DNA of 64,000 nt from Portulaca oleracea (lineage: Eukaryota > Streptophyta > Magnoliopsida > Caryophyllales > Portulacaceae), in NCBI GenBank assembly GCA_029582165.1, contig CM055876.1:22406817-22470816 (forward strand). The letters run 5' to 3'. Shown piece by piece: positions 12,108 to 21,985 of the stretch; the first letter of the stretch is position 1; each line of letters begins with the position of its first letter. Both the position numbers and the translations under genes were made by a program. The notes under the pieces are model-generated. The model saw only the letters and a list, made by a program, of their open reading frames with translations. It was not told the DNA's origin and made no database searches.

Positions 12108-12454
12108 GCAAATGTAAGTTGCCACAAATACTCTTTTAGAATTAAATTATGATTTGTAGCAAATCTTAGATGCCACAAATAATGTACATATGCGGCAAAG
12201 TTAGTTTTGTGGCAAAGTGAAATTGCTACAAATTATATGATATTGTAGCATTTTAACATTTGTAGCAATTCAAAATATGCCACAAAAGCTTTATAATTTG
12301 TGGCAATTTAAAATTGCCACAAAAGCCTTTTGTAACAAGGCATTTGTGGCATCTTTGTGGCATTTTCAAAAAATGCTACAAAAGCCTATTGTAGCAATTT
12401 TCACATCTTTTATGGCAAAATTTGATGCCACAAATAACCATATTTCTTGTATTG
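12108..12454. repeat. CACTA 3' subterminal repeat array
   Basis: Dense copies of TGTAGCAA, TTGCCACAA, TTGTGGCA and GCTACAAA in both orientations, mirroring the left end and running up to the terminus at 12454. Confidence 0.8.
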
Positions 12455-12457
12455 AAA

Positions 12458-12719
12458 GAATTAAAATTATCTTGGAAATCAAAAGCGGCGGTGGGACCTT
12501 CGTCATCATCCCCACCACCCTCGTGATGAGGAGGCGAAGGAACTTGGGCGGGAATAGGGTTAGGTTGAGGAATGTGTGCGTTAGGAAGGAAAAGAATATT
12601 CGGGAGCTCTTGAATGGTAAGGTTCGGATGAGGAAGCCTCATCAACTCATTGTTAGGATACACCCACCAGACTTCTTCCCCTCTTAACTTGCACATTTTC
12701 ATGTCTCTAATAGCCCGAC
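12458..12719 (-). pseudogene. ATHILA-ORF1-like frame, middle piece
   Basis: It encodes a piece with MKMCKLRGEEVWWVYPNNEL, then LPHPNLT and a Pro-rich stretch. Its end runs in frame into 4617-4368 when the CACTA element is ignored. The join to the upstream piece at 13435-14082 is not clean: the LTR fragment lies between, and some host sequence seems to be missing. Confidence 0.6.
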
Positions 12720-13434
12720 TGTAAAACCCCGAGTTTTGGTTACAGCTACCGCTGGTTGCCCGTCCGAAAAACCGTTAAGTATGAGTTTAAGTTTCGAGGA
12801 CGAAACTTCTTTTAAGGGGGTAATGATGTAAAACCCCGAAAAATTCGATTATTATTACCGTTAAAATTCCTTACGTGCGTTGTTTTCCGTTTATTTATAT
12901 GAGTATGTTTCACATGGAGCTTTTAGGACCGCGAGTGGGTTACTTAGAATTTTTAGTGACTGGAAAATATCAGTTAGGAAATTTTTGGTTATCGGGTAAT
13001 TTTTATTAGGATCAGCTTGTAGATTTTTCCCCCTTAATCTACCCTAATCCCCTCCCTTTCTGGCCGATTCAAAACAATCAGATAAATTCCCCCCAAATTC
13101 TCCCCTATTTCCCTCCCATTTGGTTAATTCAAACTTTTTCCCCCCATTTTCTTCTTCTGACCGTCCCATCCTCCCATCCTTTTACCCAGTAGGCCTTTGC
13201 ATGCATTCTAAAACCCCCATGCAGCATACAACTCGTACGAACACCCCCCCCCCCATCTCATCTATATATATACCTCCTTCTCCTTCTTCTTCTCTTTGCT
13301 CAACATCTCCTCCCTTCTCTCTTTCTTTCTTCTGCTCTCTCTTTCCTTTTTCATCTGCTATTCTTCATTCTCAAATACAAACACCCCATCCCTTTTATTT
13401 CTCTCTCTTTCTCGTGCTCCCAACCCCATACCGT
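12720..13434 (+). mobile_element. truncated chromovirus-type LTR (U3 and start of R)
   Basis: It begins TGTAAAACCCCGAG and repeats the start about 107 bases later, after a polypurine-like GAAACTTCTTTTAAGGGGG, exactly as in the LTRs at 22092 and 24833. It follows those LTRs through ATTCGATTATTATTACCG and past a TATATATA promoter box near 13263, then stops near 13434 without the GTTACA end. The Athila-like reading frame resumes there. The right border is placed where coding similarity resumes and could be off by tens of bases. Confidence 0.7.
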
Positions 13435-14082
13435 GTAAAATTCAGCTTGAGCCGCAACATTCATACTATCCCCCCGACCAAATAACCCACAAGCAAGGAT
13501 GCGCTGCGTGTATCGGAACACGGGGTTCCGTATGTGCGTGCACTTAGACCTACTCGGGTGGTAGTCATTCCTAGTTGTGGTAAACTGCCAAAATTCATTG
13601 GCGTTCCATTCGGCTAAAGGGGGCACATCTCGTGTGGCGATACCTTGGACAACTGGTAAACGAAAGATCTCGGCAAATTGGGCGAGAGTCAATCGATGTT
13701 CCTCTTCATCTATACTAAAGGAAATCCTACCCTCTTGTGTTCTAAGATTTACATCAAAGGTGCTAAGCACCTCTAGGGTAAGGTTCCGATAGGTGGGCTC
13801 CCTCATCCTAGCGAAATCTAACATCCCTTTCCGATTTAAAAGCCATTCTACATCAGCTAGCATGCCAGTGGTTTGCAAAAACAGCTCATTCATGTAACGA
13901 GTAGGGATTATGTTCCGCTTAGACAAAGCAAGGTAACGCTCAAATTGTACACCTTCTAAATTAAAAGGGTTATTACCTCGCGTTTGTCGGGAGGACGAAC
14001 CCGCTTTGCCTTTGCCTTTGTCTCCGTTGTCCCCTTTTCGCTTCTTTGATGCTTGCTCCTCACCACACAAAGTCCTGCCCAT
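13435..14082 (-). pseudogene. ATHILA-ORF1-like frame, N-terminal piece
   Basis: Open from the ATG at 14082. The N terminus is lysine-rich and nuclear-signal-like (KKRKGDNGDKGKGK), followed by a globular part with FERYLALSKRNIIPTRYMNE, LTLAQFAEIFRLPV and, near the end, RILACGLFGRGDSMNV. This pattern resembles the ATHILA ORF-1 family found in Athila-group retrotransposons, whose biochemical role is unknown. No membrane segment is visible, so an envelope-like role has no support here. The frame is broken by the LTR fragment (12720-~13434) and again by the CACTA element (4618-12454). Confidence 0.65.
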
Positions 14083-15645
14083 CTTTTATACAAAATATAC
14101 AAGCTAAAAAGTTAGTAATATGCAAGGGTAACAAAGAAAAACTAAACAAAACTAAGAAACCTTGGACCTAAACTAATCCTAAACTTATGTACATAAGACA
14201 CAAATCAAACTAAATTCTAAGGTTTTATTTTTTTGGTGTTTTCAAGACCTTTAAACTCTTAAACACTACTAATTAAACTAAGCTAGACTACGCTAGGCAC
14301 TTAACATATACATAAACATATACAAGAAGTTAAGCAAGCTAGTTAATCCAACACTTCAACATATACAACAATATACAACACTAAAACACCCAAAATTAAA
14401 GACTAAACTAAGGTAAACTAACTAAACTAAGTTAAGACCTTAACAACTAAAGTAAACTAAAATTAGAAAACAAAAGCCAAAATAAACTAATACTAATTTA
14501 AACAACTAACTTAAGATAAGAAAACAACTAATGTACACACTAAAACAGAAAATCAAAACTAAAAGAAGCAAAAGTAACAAACTAAATCAAAAGAAAGAAA
14601 CTAAAACAAAGAAACAACATTTATACAAGAAAATCACACTTCAAAAAGCTTGAAACATAACAATGGTGGACAACAATGGAAACTCACATACTATACACAA
14701 ACATTAAAACTAAAAACGAAAATATAAAAAGAAAATAAACTAAATAAAACAAAGAAATTAGAAAAACCAAACCTTTATACACTTGAAGTAGAAGAAAAGA
14801 GCTTGAAGGAAGATGAAAATGGAGGGTTTTGGGAATGGGTGAAAAAGGAGTGAAAGGAATGAGGATGAAATTGGTGGGATCTGAAAGAGGAAGGAAAAAG
14901 ATGAAGAATGGAAGAAAAATGGAGTGATTTGGGTGAGAATTGAGGGAGATGGAGCAAAAAGATGGATGGAGGAAGAAGGTTATGGCTATGGAGGTTGAGG
15001 GAGATGGAGGAAGAAGAATGAGTTAGAGAGGGAGTAGAATTAGGGCTTACACGAGTAAAACGGGACCAAAACGGACGAATGAAAAGGAATTGGAAAAACA
15101 GGGCTGAAAAACGGGCTGAAAAACCCGTGTCGCTGTGAATCGGGGGTCAACACGGATCGTGTTCCCCTAACACGATCCGTGTTGACCCGTGTTCAAAAAA
15201 ATTTCCTCTCTGGACGGTAACACGGATCGTGCTGTGCTCAAGACGACCGTGTTGGCCTGTTCTTCGCCCGCACTGGTTCGAATCCTCTTGGCATTTCTTT
15301 CCCCCCACCCCTTTTTTTTCTCTCTTTTTTTTCTTTTTTCTTCATTCACTCACTCTCATCTTGTTTTTCTTTTATTTCAAACTCAATTTTTCTCTTCCTT
15401 TTTTTTCTTTTCAAATTTTCAGATTTTTTTATTTCCCTAAAACTAATACCTCAAAAAAGAAAAATAAAATATAAACCCTAGAAAAATCCTAGAAAAAGAA
15501 GGAAAAATTTAGAAAAATCAAAATAAAAGGAAGAAAAATAAGGAAAAATTATAGAAAATCCTAAAAAATGAAAATAAAATCGAAAAAGCTTGGGTTGCCT
15601 CCCAAGAAGCGCTTGTTTAATGTCCTAAGCTAGACAAGGTACCTC
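14083..15645 (-). other. non-coding spacer of the Athila-like element
   Basis: A-rich sequence lies at 14090-14770 and 15440-15640, with a pyrimidine-rich stretch near 15300-15430. In a complete element reverse transcriptase, RNase H and integrase would lie in this interval; none is present. It contains the palindromic block at 15147-15262. Confidence 0.6.
15147..15262. repeat. block of GC-rich palindromes, ACACGGATCGTGT type
   Basis: It contains AACACGGATCGTGTT, AACACGATCCGTGTT, AACACGGATCGTGC and ACGACCGTGTT in about 115 bases. The same palindrome family occurs in both LTRs of this element (near 2176-2250 and 19454-19530). Each unit could fold back or bind a dimeric protein; function unknown. 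Confidence 0.7.
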
Positions 15646-16887
15646 TCAACCGGGCGAATAGTCCATAACTCCATAGCCAAGGGCTTTAGGAGCTCCATCT
15701 TGTAAAGTACCTCCGAATATCTTCAAATTGACCCTACAGTTTGGGTCAAACCCATCACCTCCTTTAGAAATGCAGGGATCACCATCATCAAACCTGAAAA
15801 ACTCATTGAAAGCACCCTTGTTAATAGCATAAGGCACGTTCCTGATGATGTTAGGTGGGGGCAAAATTTCTTTTATTCCCACCCTTGCATCGCCAAGTTC
15901 ATGGCCTTCATTAAATAATAAACCGCAAGGATCTTCAACAAAATCATCATGAGATTTTTCAAGGTTTTCTCTTTCAACATCACGCTCACAATCATCATTC
16001 TTTTCACAAACCAGACCATCAACATGCTTATCTTTCTCACATAGCACATCAACACCAAAGCAAGGGGAAACTCCACGTGGCAAAACATCACGGAATAAAT
16101 CGAACTCAAGTTCATGTTCCCCTATCTTAAACTTCATCTTTCTACATTGTACATCTATGACACACCCTACTGTAGCAAGAAAAGGTCTCCCCAAAATGAT
16201 TTGAGTACGGGAATCTTCAAGCATATCAAGGATGACAAAATCAATCGGCACATAGCAATCACCCACCTTAAGGGGAAAGTCCTCCAAAATACCCTTAGGG
16301 TACTTGATGGAACGATTGGCCATTTGCAATGACATGGTAGTTGGTCTCAACTCTCCTAGGTTCAACCGTTCATACAAAGAATAGGGCATTAAGCTTACAC
16401 TAGAACCCACATCACACAAAGCTCGGTCAACGGTTAAACTACCTAGGCCACATGGAATATTGAAGCTTCCCAGGTCCTTAAGCTTAGGAGTAAGCTTGTT
16501 AAGAACCATAGAACTACATTCTTCAATCAAAGCAACTTCTTCAATTTCATCAATTTTCCTCTTTTTAGAGAGGATTTCTTTCAAAAACTTTGCATACAAA
16601 GGCATTTGAGATAAAACATCCAAAAACGGCACATTCACATTCAATTGCTTTAACATATTAAAGAACTTGCCGAATTTTGCATCAAGTTTAGCCTTAGCAT
16701 ATCTTTGAGGAAAGGGTAACAGTGGTTTGTAAACCCTAGGTGGAGATGAAGGTCGGGTTTCGGTGTTTTCTTTTGGAGGCTCACTCTCAAGGTCTTTCCC
16801 TCTCTCAATCCCATCACTAGACTTCTCAACCTCAACCCCCCCCATGCTTAGCATTTGGCATGCTAGGTCCCTCATATTGAGTCCCAC
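15646..16887 (-). CDS. retrotransposon aspartic protease region (Athila-like)
   Basis: A 413-residue frame with the retropepsin region in its middle: IPCGLGSLTVDRALCDVG leads to the active-site stretch CDVGSSVSLMPYSLYERL, followed by the flap and hydrophobic part near IILGRPFLATVGCVIDVQ. Athila-group proteases usually read CDLGASV; the catalytic Asp is kept. The frame stops at 15646 shortly after the protease, where pol would normally follow. It overlaps the end of gag in another frame at a run of eight G (minus strand). A seven-G run would fuse the two. The ATG used here is simply the first in frame and may not be a real start. Confidence 0.75.
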   Translation of the reverse strand: MGLNMRDLACQMLSMGGVEVEKSSDGIERGKDLESEPPKENTETRPSSPPRVYKPLLPFPQRYAKAKLDAKFGKFFNMLKQLNVNVPFLDVLSQMPLYAKFLKEILSKKRKIDEIEEVALIEECSSMVLNKLTPKLKDLGSFNIPCGLGSLTVDRALCDVGSSVSLMPYSLYERLNLGELRPTTMSLQMANRSIKYPKGILEDFPLKVGDCYVPIDFVILDMLEDSRTQIILGRPFLATVGCVIDVQCRKMKFKIGEHELEFDLFRDVLPRGVSPCFGVDVLCEKDKHVDGLVCEKNDDCERDVERENLEKSHDDFVEDPCGLLFNEGHELGDARVGIKEILPPPNIIRNVPYAINKGAFNEFFRFDDGDPCISKGGDGFDPNCRVNLKIFGGTLQDGAPKALGYGVMDYSPG

Positions 16888-18301
16888 TCCTCAAAATAAT
16901 GGCATTACACTGGGCATTAGGGTTAGGAATGGGTTGTCCAGGAAGTGATCCCGAAGGAGGGGTAAAGGTGCTAGCTTGGTTGGCCAAACGAGTCTCGAAC
17001 ATTTGGTTTTGGGAGGTCAAAAAGTCTACTCTAGAGGCCAAGGCTTTGATCACATCATCTTGCCTTGGTTGATGCTCAAACTGTCTTTGTTGGGATTTAA
17101 GGATAGCATCTAACATGACCTCTATAGTCTTTAGGTCTTGGATTTGGGGTTGGGGTTGTTGGGTAGGCCTTTGTCCTTGTCCTTGTTGGGCACCCAAGTG
17201 ATTATTGTTTCGGTAAGAAAAATTCGGGTGATTTCTCAAACCGGGGTGATATGCATTCGGGTTACCAACATAATTGGCTTGTTCATTAGGCTCTCCGCTT
17301 TCCACACCACTAGGACAATGCAATGTTACATGCTCAAAAGAATGACATGATGCACATTGAGGTTGAGGAGGAGGGGTAGCATTCACATTCATTCTATCCA
17401 TCTTTTCAGTAATAGCATCTAATTTTGCGGATAAAAGAGTGATAGCATCTACCTCATACTTACCTCCCGTTCGTGCGGAACGGGGCTTAGACCATTCATA
17501 GCTATTCACGGAAATTTTCTCGATGAGTTCATGGAGCTCTTCCACGGTCTTGCTCATGATGTCACCTCCCGCCGCTGCCAAGATGTTGGCCCTCAAATTG
17601 TCATCCACTCCGTTGTAGAATGCTTGAATCGGCACCCATGGTTCGAAACCATGTTGGGGGCATTGCCTCAAGAGGTCCTTAAACCTCTCCCACGCATCGT
17701 AGAAGCTTTCTCCCGATTCTTGTGCGAATGTGGAAATTTGGTTCCTTAGGCTTGTCAACTTGCTAGGCGGAAAGTATTTCGCCACGAATGCACTAGCAAG
17801 TTGGTCAAAGGTGGTGAAGGGGGTAGTCGCCGGTAGGGAATCCAACCATTCCCAAGCCTTCCCTTCTAGTGAGAAGGGGAAAAGCCGGAGTTTGATTGCG
17901 TCCTCCGTCGCTCCATTCGCCATGAACGTCTCACAAGCTTGTCGAAAGATGCGGAGATGCCGGTTGGGGTCTTCATTGGGAAGGCCATGGAAAGGTGAGG
18001 TCTTCACCAAGTTGATGAGGGAGCTCTTCAACTCAAAGTCATGTGCGTCCACTCCCGGTGCGTTGATGGCCGTGGGTTGATTTGCGACTGGGGGAGTCAC
18101 GCATTGCCCAAAAGTACGTCTCGATTGGGCCATCTTCGGTTCTTCCTCGACTTCTTCTTGCCTCCTTCTTGCTTCCTCTATTCGCTGCCGCTTCCGCCTT
18201 GAACGGAAGGTTCTTTCTATCTCCGGATCAAACTCGAATAGCGGTGCCTTTTGCATACACTGATTGACAACCTTGCAAGAGACAAAAACAAGAACAACCA
18301 A
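16832..18301 (-). CDS. retrotransposon Gag (Athila-like)
   Basis: It forms the virus-like particle and binds element RNA. The retrotransposon-gag domain spans roughly residues 90-260, with FRQACETFMANGATEDAIKL, FPFSLEGKAWEWLDSLP, FVAKYFPPSK and SFYDAWERFKDLLRQCPQHG. One zinc knuckle of the form CX2CX4HX4C (CASCHSFEHVTLHC) lies near residues 315-330. The likely original start is the internal Met before QKAPLFEFDPEIERTF; upstream residues are leader. The frame ends at GGG-stop, where a G8 run shifts it relative to the protease frame. It lies directly downstream of the primer site. Confidence 0.85.
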   Translation of the reverse strand: MVVLVFVSCKVVNQCMQKAPLFEFDPEIERTFRSRRKRQRIEEARRRQEEVEEEPKMAQSRRTFGQCVTPPVANQPTAINAPGVDAHDFELKSSLINLVKTSPFHGLPNEDPNRHLRIFRQACETFMANGATEDAIKLRLFPFSLEGKAWEWLDSLPATTPFTTFDQLASAFVAKYFPPSKLTSLRNQISTFAQESGESFYDAWERFKDLLRQCPQHGFEPWVPIQAFYNGVDDNLRANILAAAGGDIMSKTVEELHELIEKISVNSYEWSKPRSARTGGKYEVDAITLLSAKLDAITEKMDRMNVNATPPPQPQCASCHSFEHVTLHCPSGVESGEPNEQANYVGNPNAYHPGLRNHPNFSYRNNNHLGAQQGQGQRPTQQPQPQIQDLKTIEVMLDAILKSQQRQFEHQPRQDDVIKALASRVDFLTSQNQMFETRLANQASTFTPPSGSLPGQPIPNPNAQCNAIILRSGTQYEGPSMPNAKHGGG

Positions 18302-18380
18302 GGAAGATCAAACAGAAAAATAAAAGAAAATGATCTAGTCAATCTAAGGATATTCGTTCGGTGGCGGCTAGGGACAAAGT

Positions 18381-18397
18381 CCCCGGCAACGGCGCCA
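18381..18397 (-). other. primer-binding site, tRNA-Asp type
   Basis: On the minus strand this reads TGGCGCCGTTGCCGGGG, complementary to the 3' end of plant tRNA-Asp. It lies six bases from the LTR edge at 18404. Athila/Tat-group elements commonly use this primer. Confidence 0.9.
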
Positions 18398-18403
18398 AAA
18401 ACT

Positions 18404-19849
18404 TGATAGGCCGCAAGTGCACGGGTGCTCGTGTAGCAAGTATCAAGGTCAATTCCACAGGGACTTTGCCAACTACACACCAAACTAGCCTCCTAGGTGA
18501 TTGCTAAATCGGTCGGGTTTTAGATTGAGAATAACAAATTCTAGTTCTAGTCACTAAAAAGATCCAAACCAACAAATATTCACACAATTTACTTGTATTA
18601 ATCAATATGAGAAAAGCGTTCAGGGGATAAGTAACTCTATGAATCAAACAAGTGGATTGAACATGTATGTCACTAATTTGGTACATTTTAGGGTCGATAA
18701 TCGCATAATGTATTCCGTAGCGAGCTTTTGGCAATGAAACGGATTGCTTAGTAAAATTGATCTATTGGACTCTTTATTGTGTCAATTTTATCTAAGTTAA
18801 ATATCAAATTATCCAATGACCCCTAGTTACAAAGTCTTCTATCTCTAGTTCACTTCATAAATTAGTTTAATCCTAAGGGTTCCGATTATCGAATTTCTCC
18901 GTTCGGTACTTCATTCAACAATCTAATTCCATATTCTTGATGGCCAGTCAAAAACAATGACAAACATAATCAAAGGTTAAATAAAATGCATTCAAACTAG
19001 ATAAACAAACTTATTCAATCCAACAAAACTCAATCCATAAGAGAGGCTAATGAGGGTTTATCCCCTAAACTTATGAAACTACTCACTACTCATGTTCGAT
19101 TCACTAAACATAACAAATTCTACTCTAGAAAGCATGGAAACTATGAGAAAGAGAAATAAACCGAGTTGGATTTCAATCCTTGCTTGAATGTTGATCCACG
19201 GGGACTTTTGCTCCTCCACTTCTCTCCAATTCTTGAGAACCAATCTTCCAAAACTCAACCAATCTCTCTATCTTCACAATGGATGAATGTGGATGAAAAT
19301 ATGGATGAAAGGATGGATGAATATGATGATGAGGATGATGATGAGTAGGAGTCAATGCCAGCAAAAACCACCGGATACATCAATTATATAACATTAAGAG
19401 CATTCGAAACGCCATTTTTGCATTAAACAGAGGCAACACGGGTGGTTCCAGGTCAACACGGACCGTGCTAGGGTCAACATGGGTCGTGTTGCCCTGACAC
19501 GGACCGTGTTGGTCACCGGAGTCATATTCTGGACTTTCTGGAGGCTGAAACGACCCGTTTTGGGTCTTTTCTCACCCGTGTTGATGTCTGCCGGTATCCA
19601 ATGAATTCTTGGGCTTCAGCTTGGGCCTTGGGGTGGATTTATTATTCAATTGTGATCCTCTTGGACTCCATACACTTGATTTTAAGCTTGATTTCTTTAC
19701 TTTAACACCAATTTCCTACAAAATTATACCAAACTCCAACCAATCATAAAATAGAGAATTCGAGTATAAAAATAATATATTCATATCAATAATCACTCAA
19801 ACTAACTCTAAATTACCCAAGATCACATATATATAAAATACACTTATCA
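18404..19849 (-). repeat. 5' LTR of the Athila-like element
   Basis: 1446 bases, TGATAGG...CTTATCA, followed by CTGAG. It matches 34-2458 without the nested insertion, except for the last ~110 bases which only this copy has. GC-rich palindromes (AACACGGACCGTG) occur near 19454-19530. An ATG-starting frame at 19166-19348 is repeated in the other LTR and is probably not a gene. Confidence 0.9.
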
Positions 19850-19854
19850 CTGAG

Positions 19855-21985
19855 CTAAACATGATTTTGAGATATGACACTTATAGGGATTCCAAGCTAT
19901 AGCACGAAGGTCTGCGAAGCAAGAAATGCGAATAGTGTGTGGAAAAAAAATGATTAGATAGATAAGAATGCAAAATGATTATTTCTTGTAGTATCAATCA
20001 CTCAGGGATGGGATCAATTTGATCTGTAACTATTGGATATAATCTCTTCTCCTCTTAAGTTATTGATGTGAGTATTATGATGTATTTTACGATTCGAAAT
20101 TTCATCTATAGTAACTTGCATACTGATATATTTATACCTGTGAGTGTGTATTTGATTGTCCAGTTTGATGACATGCCTTTTAATTATGAACGTGCGAATG
20201 AATTAAGTCGATCATCTGTGAAGTGGGTATAACCCATGAGAGAATCTGCAAGAGGTTGATGCGCACAACTTTGTTTGAATCTCTGTTGACTAAGTTCTGT
20301 TTGAATATCATTTGAATTGGACTGTATGAATGTTTTGAGAAAACCTGTGTGGGGTTGAGCAATCTGTGGGTTTGTACCTGATTAAGTTGCGGAGTATCAT
20401 TTAATTCAGTTCGTTTAAATATCGTATGTTTATTATTGAAATTTCTTTCCTGCGATTAATCAACTCTGTTACTGGTAACTCTTGTTATCTAGAACCATTG
20501 GGTGGAAAATGATATCAGATGGATAGTAGGTGCCTAGCATGTATATATTCGATGAGCTATGCAAAGTGTTTGATCATGTTTTAGGTATTTATCTGTAAAT
20601 TATACAGAGGACCTTTAAGAGAACTAAATTATTAGATGTACCAAGGAAGGTCGTCATCTAACGTTAGTCCTTATATTTTTGTGCTTGAAACATGCGACAG
20701 CTTGATCTTTATCAGAATCAGTGGTTCTAGGATAGGTTTAGTGATTAAGAATGATTTTAATGAGGTAAGTACATGAAAACTCTTAATGTTGCAGTTGGGT
20801 ATAGTCGAATTTTGAGGGACCATTGAAGTTAAATTAATACTCTTAAGGAAATAGCAGGTTTAAGCTTGCTTCCTGTTTGGGGCGTTAAAAATTATTATGT
20901 ACCGATATTCGAGTTTCGAGGACGAAACTCCTTTTCGATGGGTTGAGAGGATAATAATATCTAAGTGCTTGTTTTGTTGGGAATTTGCAAGTTAAGTAAA
21001 AAGTCTTTTAGTAGGATTAAGTGTTTTGGAGTTAAAGAGTGACTTACAAATCAACTTTAGTGTTGGGTAATTATAAGTGAGCCTTTTCGGATTTGTATCT
21101 ATCCCTTAACGCCATCTTAACAACCAGTGAGTGTTTTCCTTCCGTTTAGGCCACAAGGTCGTGTTTTTCCAAATACTCAAGTCCTCGCTTAGTTGCTTCC
21201 ATTATCACTTTAGCCTTCCCTTGTGTCTTAGGTATCGTTCTCCAACAGTAGGAGTTCCCTCTTAATCCAGGTAATCGAGTTTAGCTTCAGGTCATTTTAT
21301 AGGAGAAAAGTTTGAGGCTTATTGGAATGTGGAGACATCAAGTTAGTATTTCGATGTGTGGAACTATCTACGAGGACTCCTCTTTCTCATATGGTTAACT
21401 AGGTTTCTTAAAAAGGTCATGTGACTCGAATGTGTGCAGTTCTCAAATAATTTTGCAATGTTGGTATAATTGTGACATTGATGATGGGAAGGAAGGAGCC
21501 TTACAATTTAGTTAAAGGAATACTGAACAATTTGACATTTCTTGAGGAATTGTATGAATTGATTCCGGAATTACCGCTATGAGTTGTTATCTTAGACTGA
21601 CATATGGACACTGTTGAGAAAGTACCAGTATTTTATGTGATCTTACACCCAAAAGAAGGAAATTGATATTAGTTGGAGATACGTGGAGCTTATAATATCT
21701 TGGGTGTTCGTGGTTAGTCATCTGTGGGGGGTTTTCTAATGAAACTATTATATAGTTTAGAAGGTCGATGACGAAGATAGTTAAGGTAATGTTGGGTTTA
21801 GGTTTCATTATAAGTTGGCTCTAATTAAGGATGCTCAAGGTGAGAATAGTTGTAAGCCGCTCTTGGAAAATTATCATATGTTACCATGGATTGGAAACAG
21901 CTAATCGCTCCTCGATTTAGCGCGTGAACCTTTATCGTGTCAGGATTCTTGCTTATCATTTGGGAGGTGCATCTACTAGTTTCAT
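19855..21985. other. decayed sequence, possibly gypsy 3' region
   Basis: No gene recognised. Near 20913-20930 the phrase TTTCGAGGACGAAACTCC matches the polypurine-side motif preceding the LTRs further right, so part may be worn-out internal sequence of the same gypsy family. Elsewhere only short frames without domains are seen. Confidence 0.45.

Larger units (their letters stand above)
4618..12454. mobile_element. CACTA (En/Spm) transposon carrying captured gene and mitochondrial DNA
   Basis: The left end reads CACTACAAGTAAA. The right end, read inward on the other strand, is CAATACAAGAAA, so the terminal repeat is CA(C/A)TACAAG(T/A)AA with one change in the diagnostic CACTA. AAA flanks both ends (4615-4617, 12455-12457), the 3-base duplication expected of CACTA elements. 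Both ends carry many short subterminal repeats of the types TGTAGCAA and TTGCCACAA. No transposase or TNPA-like frame is visible, so it is non-autonomous. The interior holds an Aux/IAA fragment, a Stowaway MITE, mitochondrial rRNA and two AT arrays. It interrupts the ATHILA-ORF1-like frame of the host element. Confidence 0.9.
34..19849 (-). mobile_element. Athila-like, pol-less Ty3/gypsy retrotransposon with nested insertions
   Basis: Large LTR retrotransposon read on the minus strand. Its ends are TGATAGG at 34 and CTTATCA at 19849, an inverted TGATA/TATCA pair, and CTGAG is duplicated at 29-33 and 19850-19854. A tRNA-Asp-type primer site sits next to the 5' LTR. Order on the minus strand: 5' LTR (18404-19849), primer site, gag, protease, a non-coding spacer with palindromes, a broken ATHILA-ORF1-like frame, a long AT-rich 3' region and a damaged 3' LTR. 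No reverse transcriptase, RNase H or integrase motif is visible, so it would need enzymes from a related element. Removing the nested insertions leaves about 10 kb. Gag and protease resemble the Athila/Tat lineage; the lineage call is by motif recognition only. Confidence 0.85.

Noticed and set aside
12277..12687. 136-codon plus-strand frame
   Set aside because: It runs across the CACTA border and antisense to the ATHILA-ORF1-like frame, so it is a shadow.
12715..13478. CCGAC on both sides (12715-12719 and 13474-13478) as a target duplication for the LTR fragment
   Set aside because: The sequence before 13474 does not have an LTR end, and ATHILA-ORF1-like coding similarity extends through 13435-13473, so the match is probably chance.
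15646..16887. Nuclear aspartic protease gene
   Set aside because: Motifs are those of retrotransposon protease and it sits directly after gag within LTR borders.
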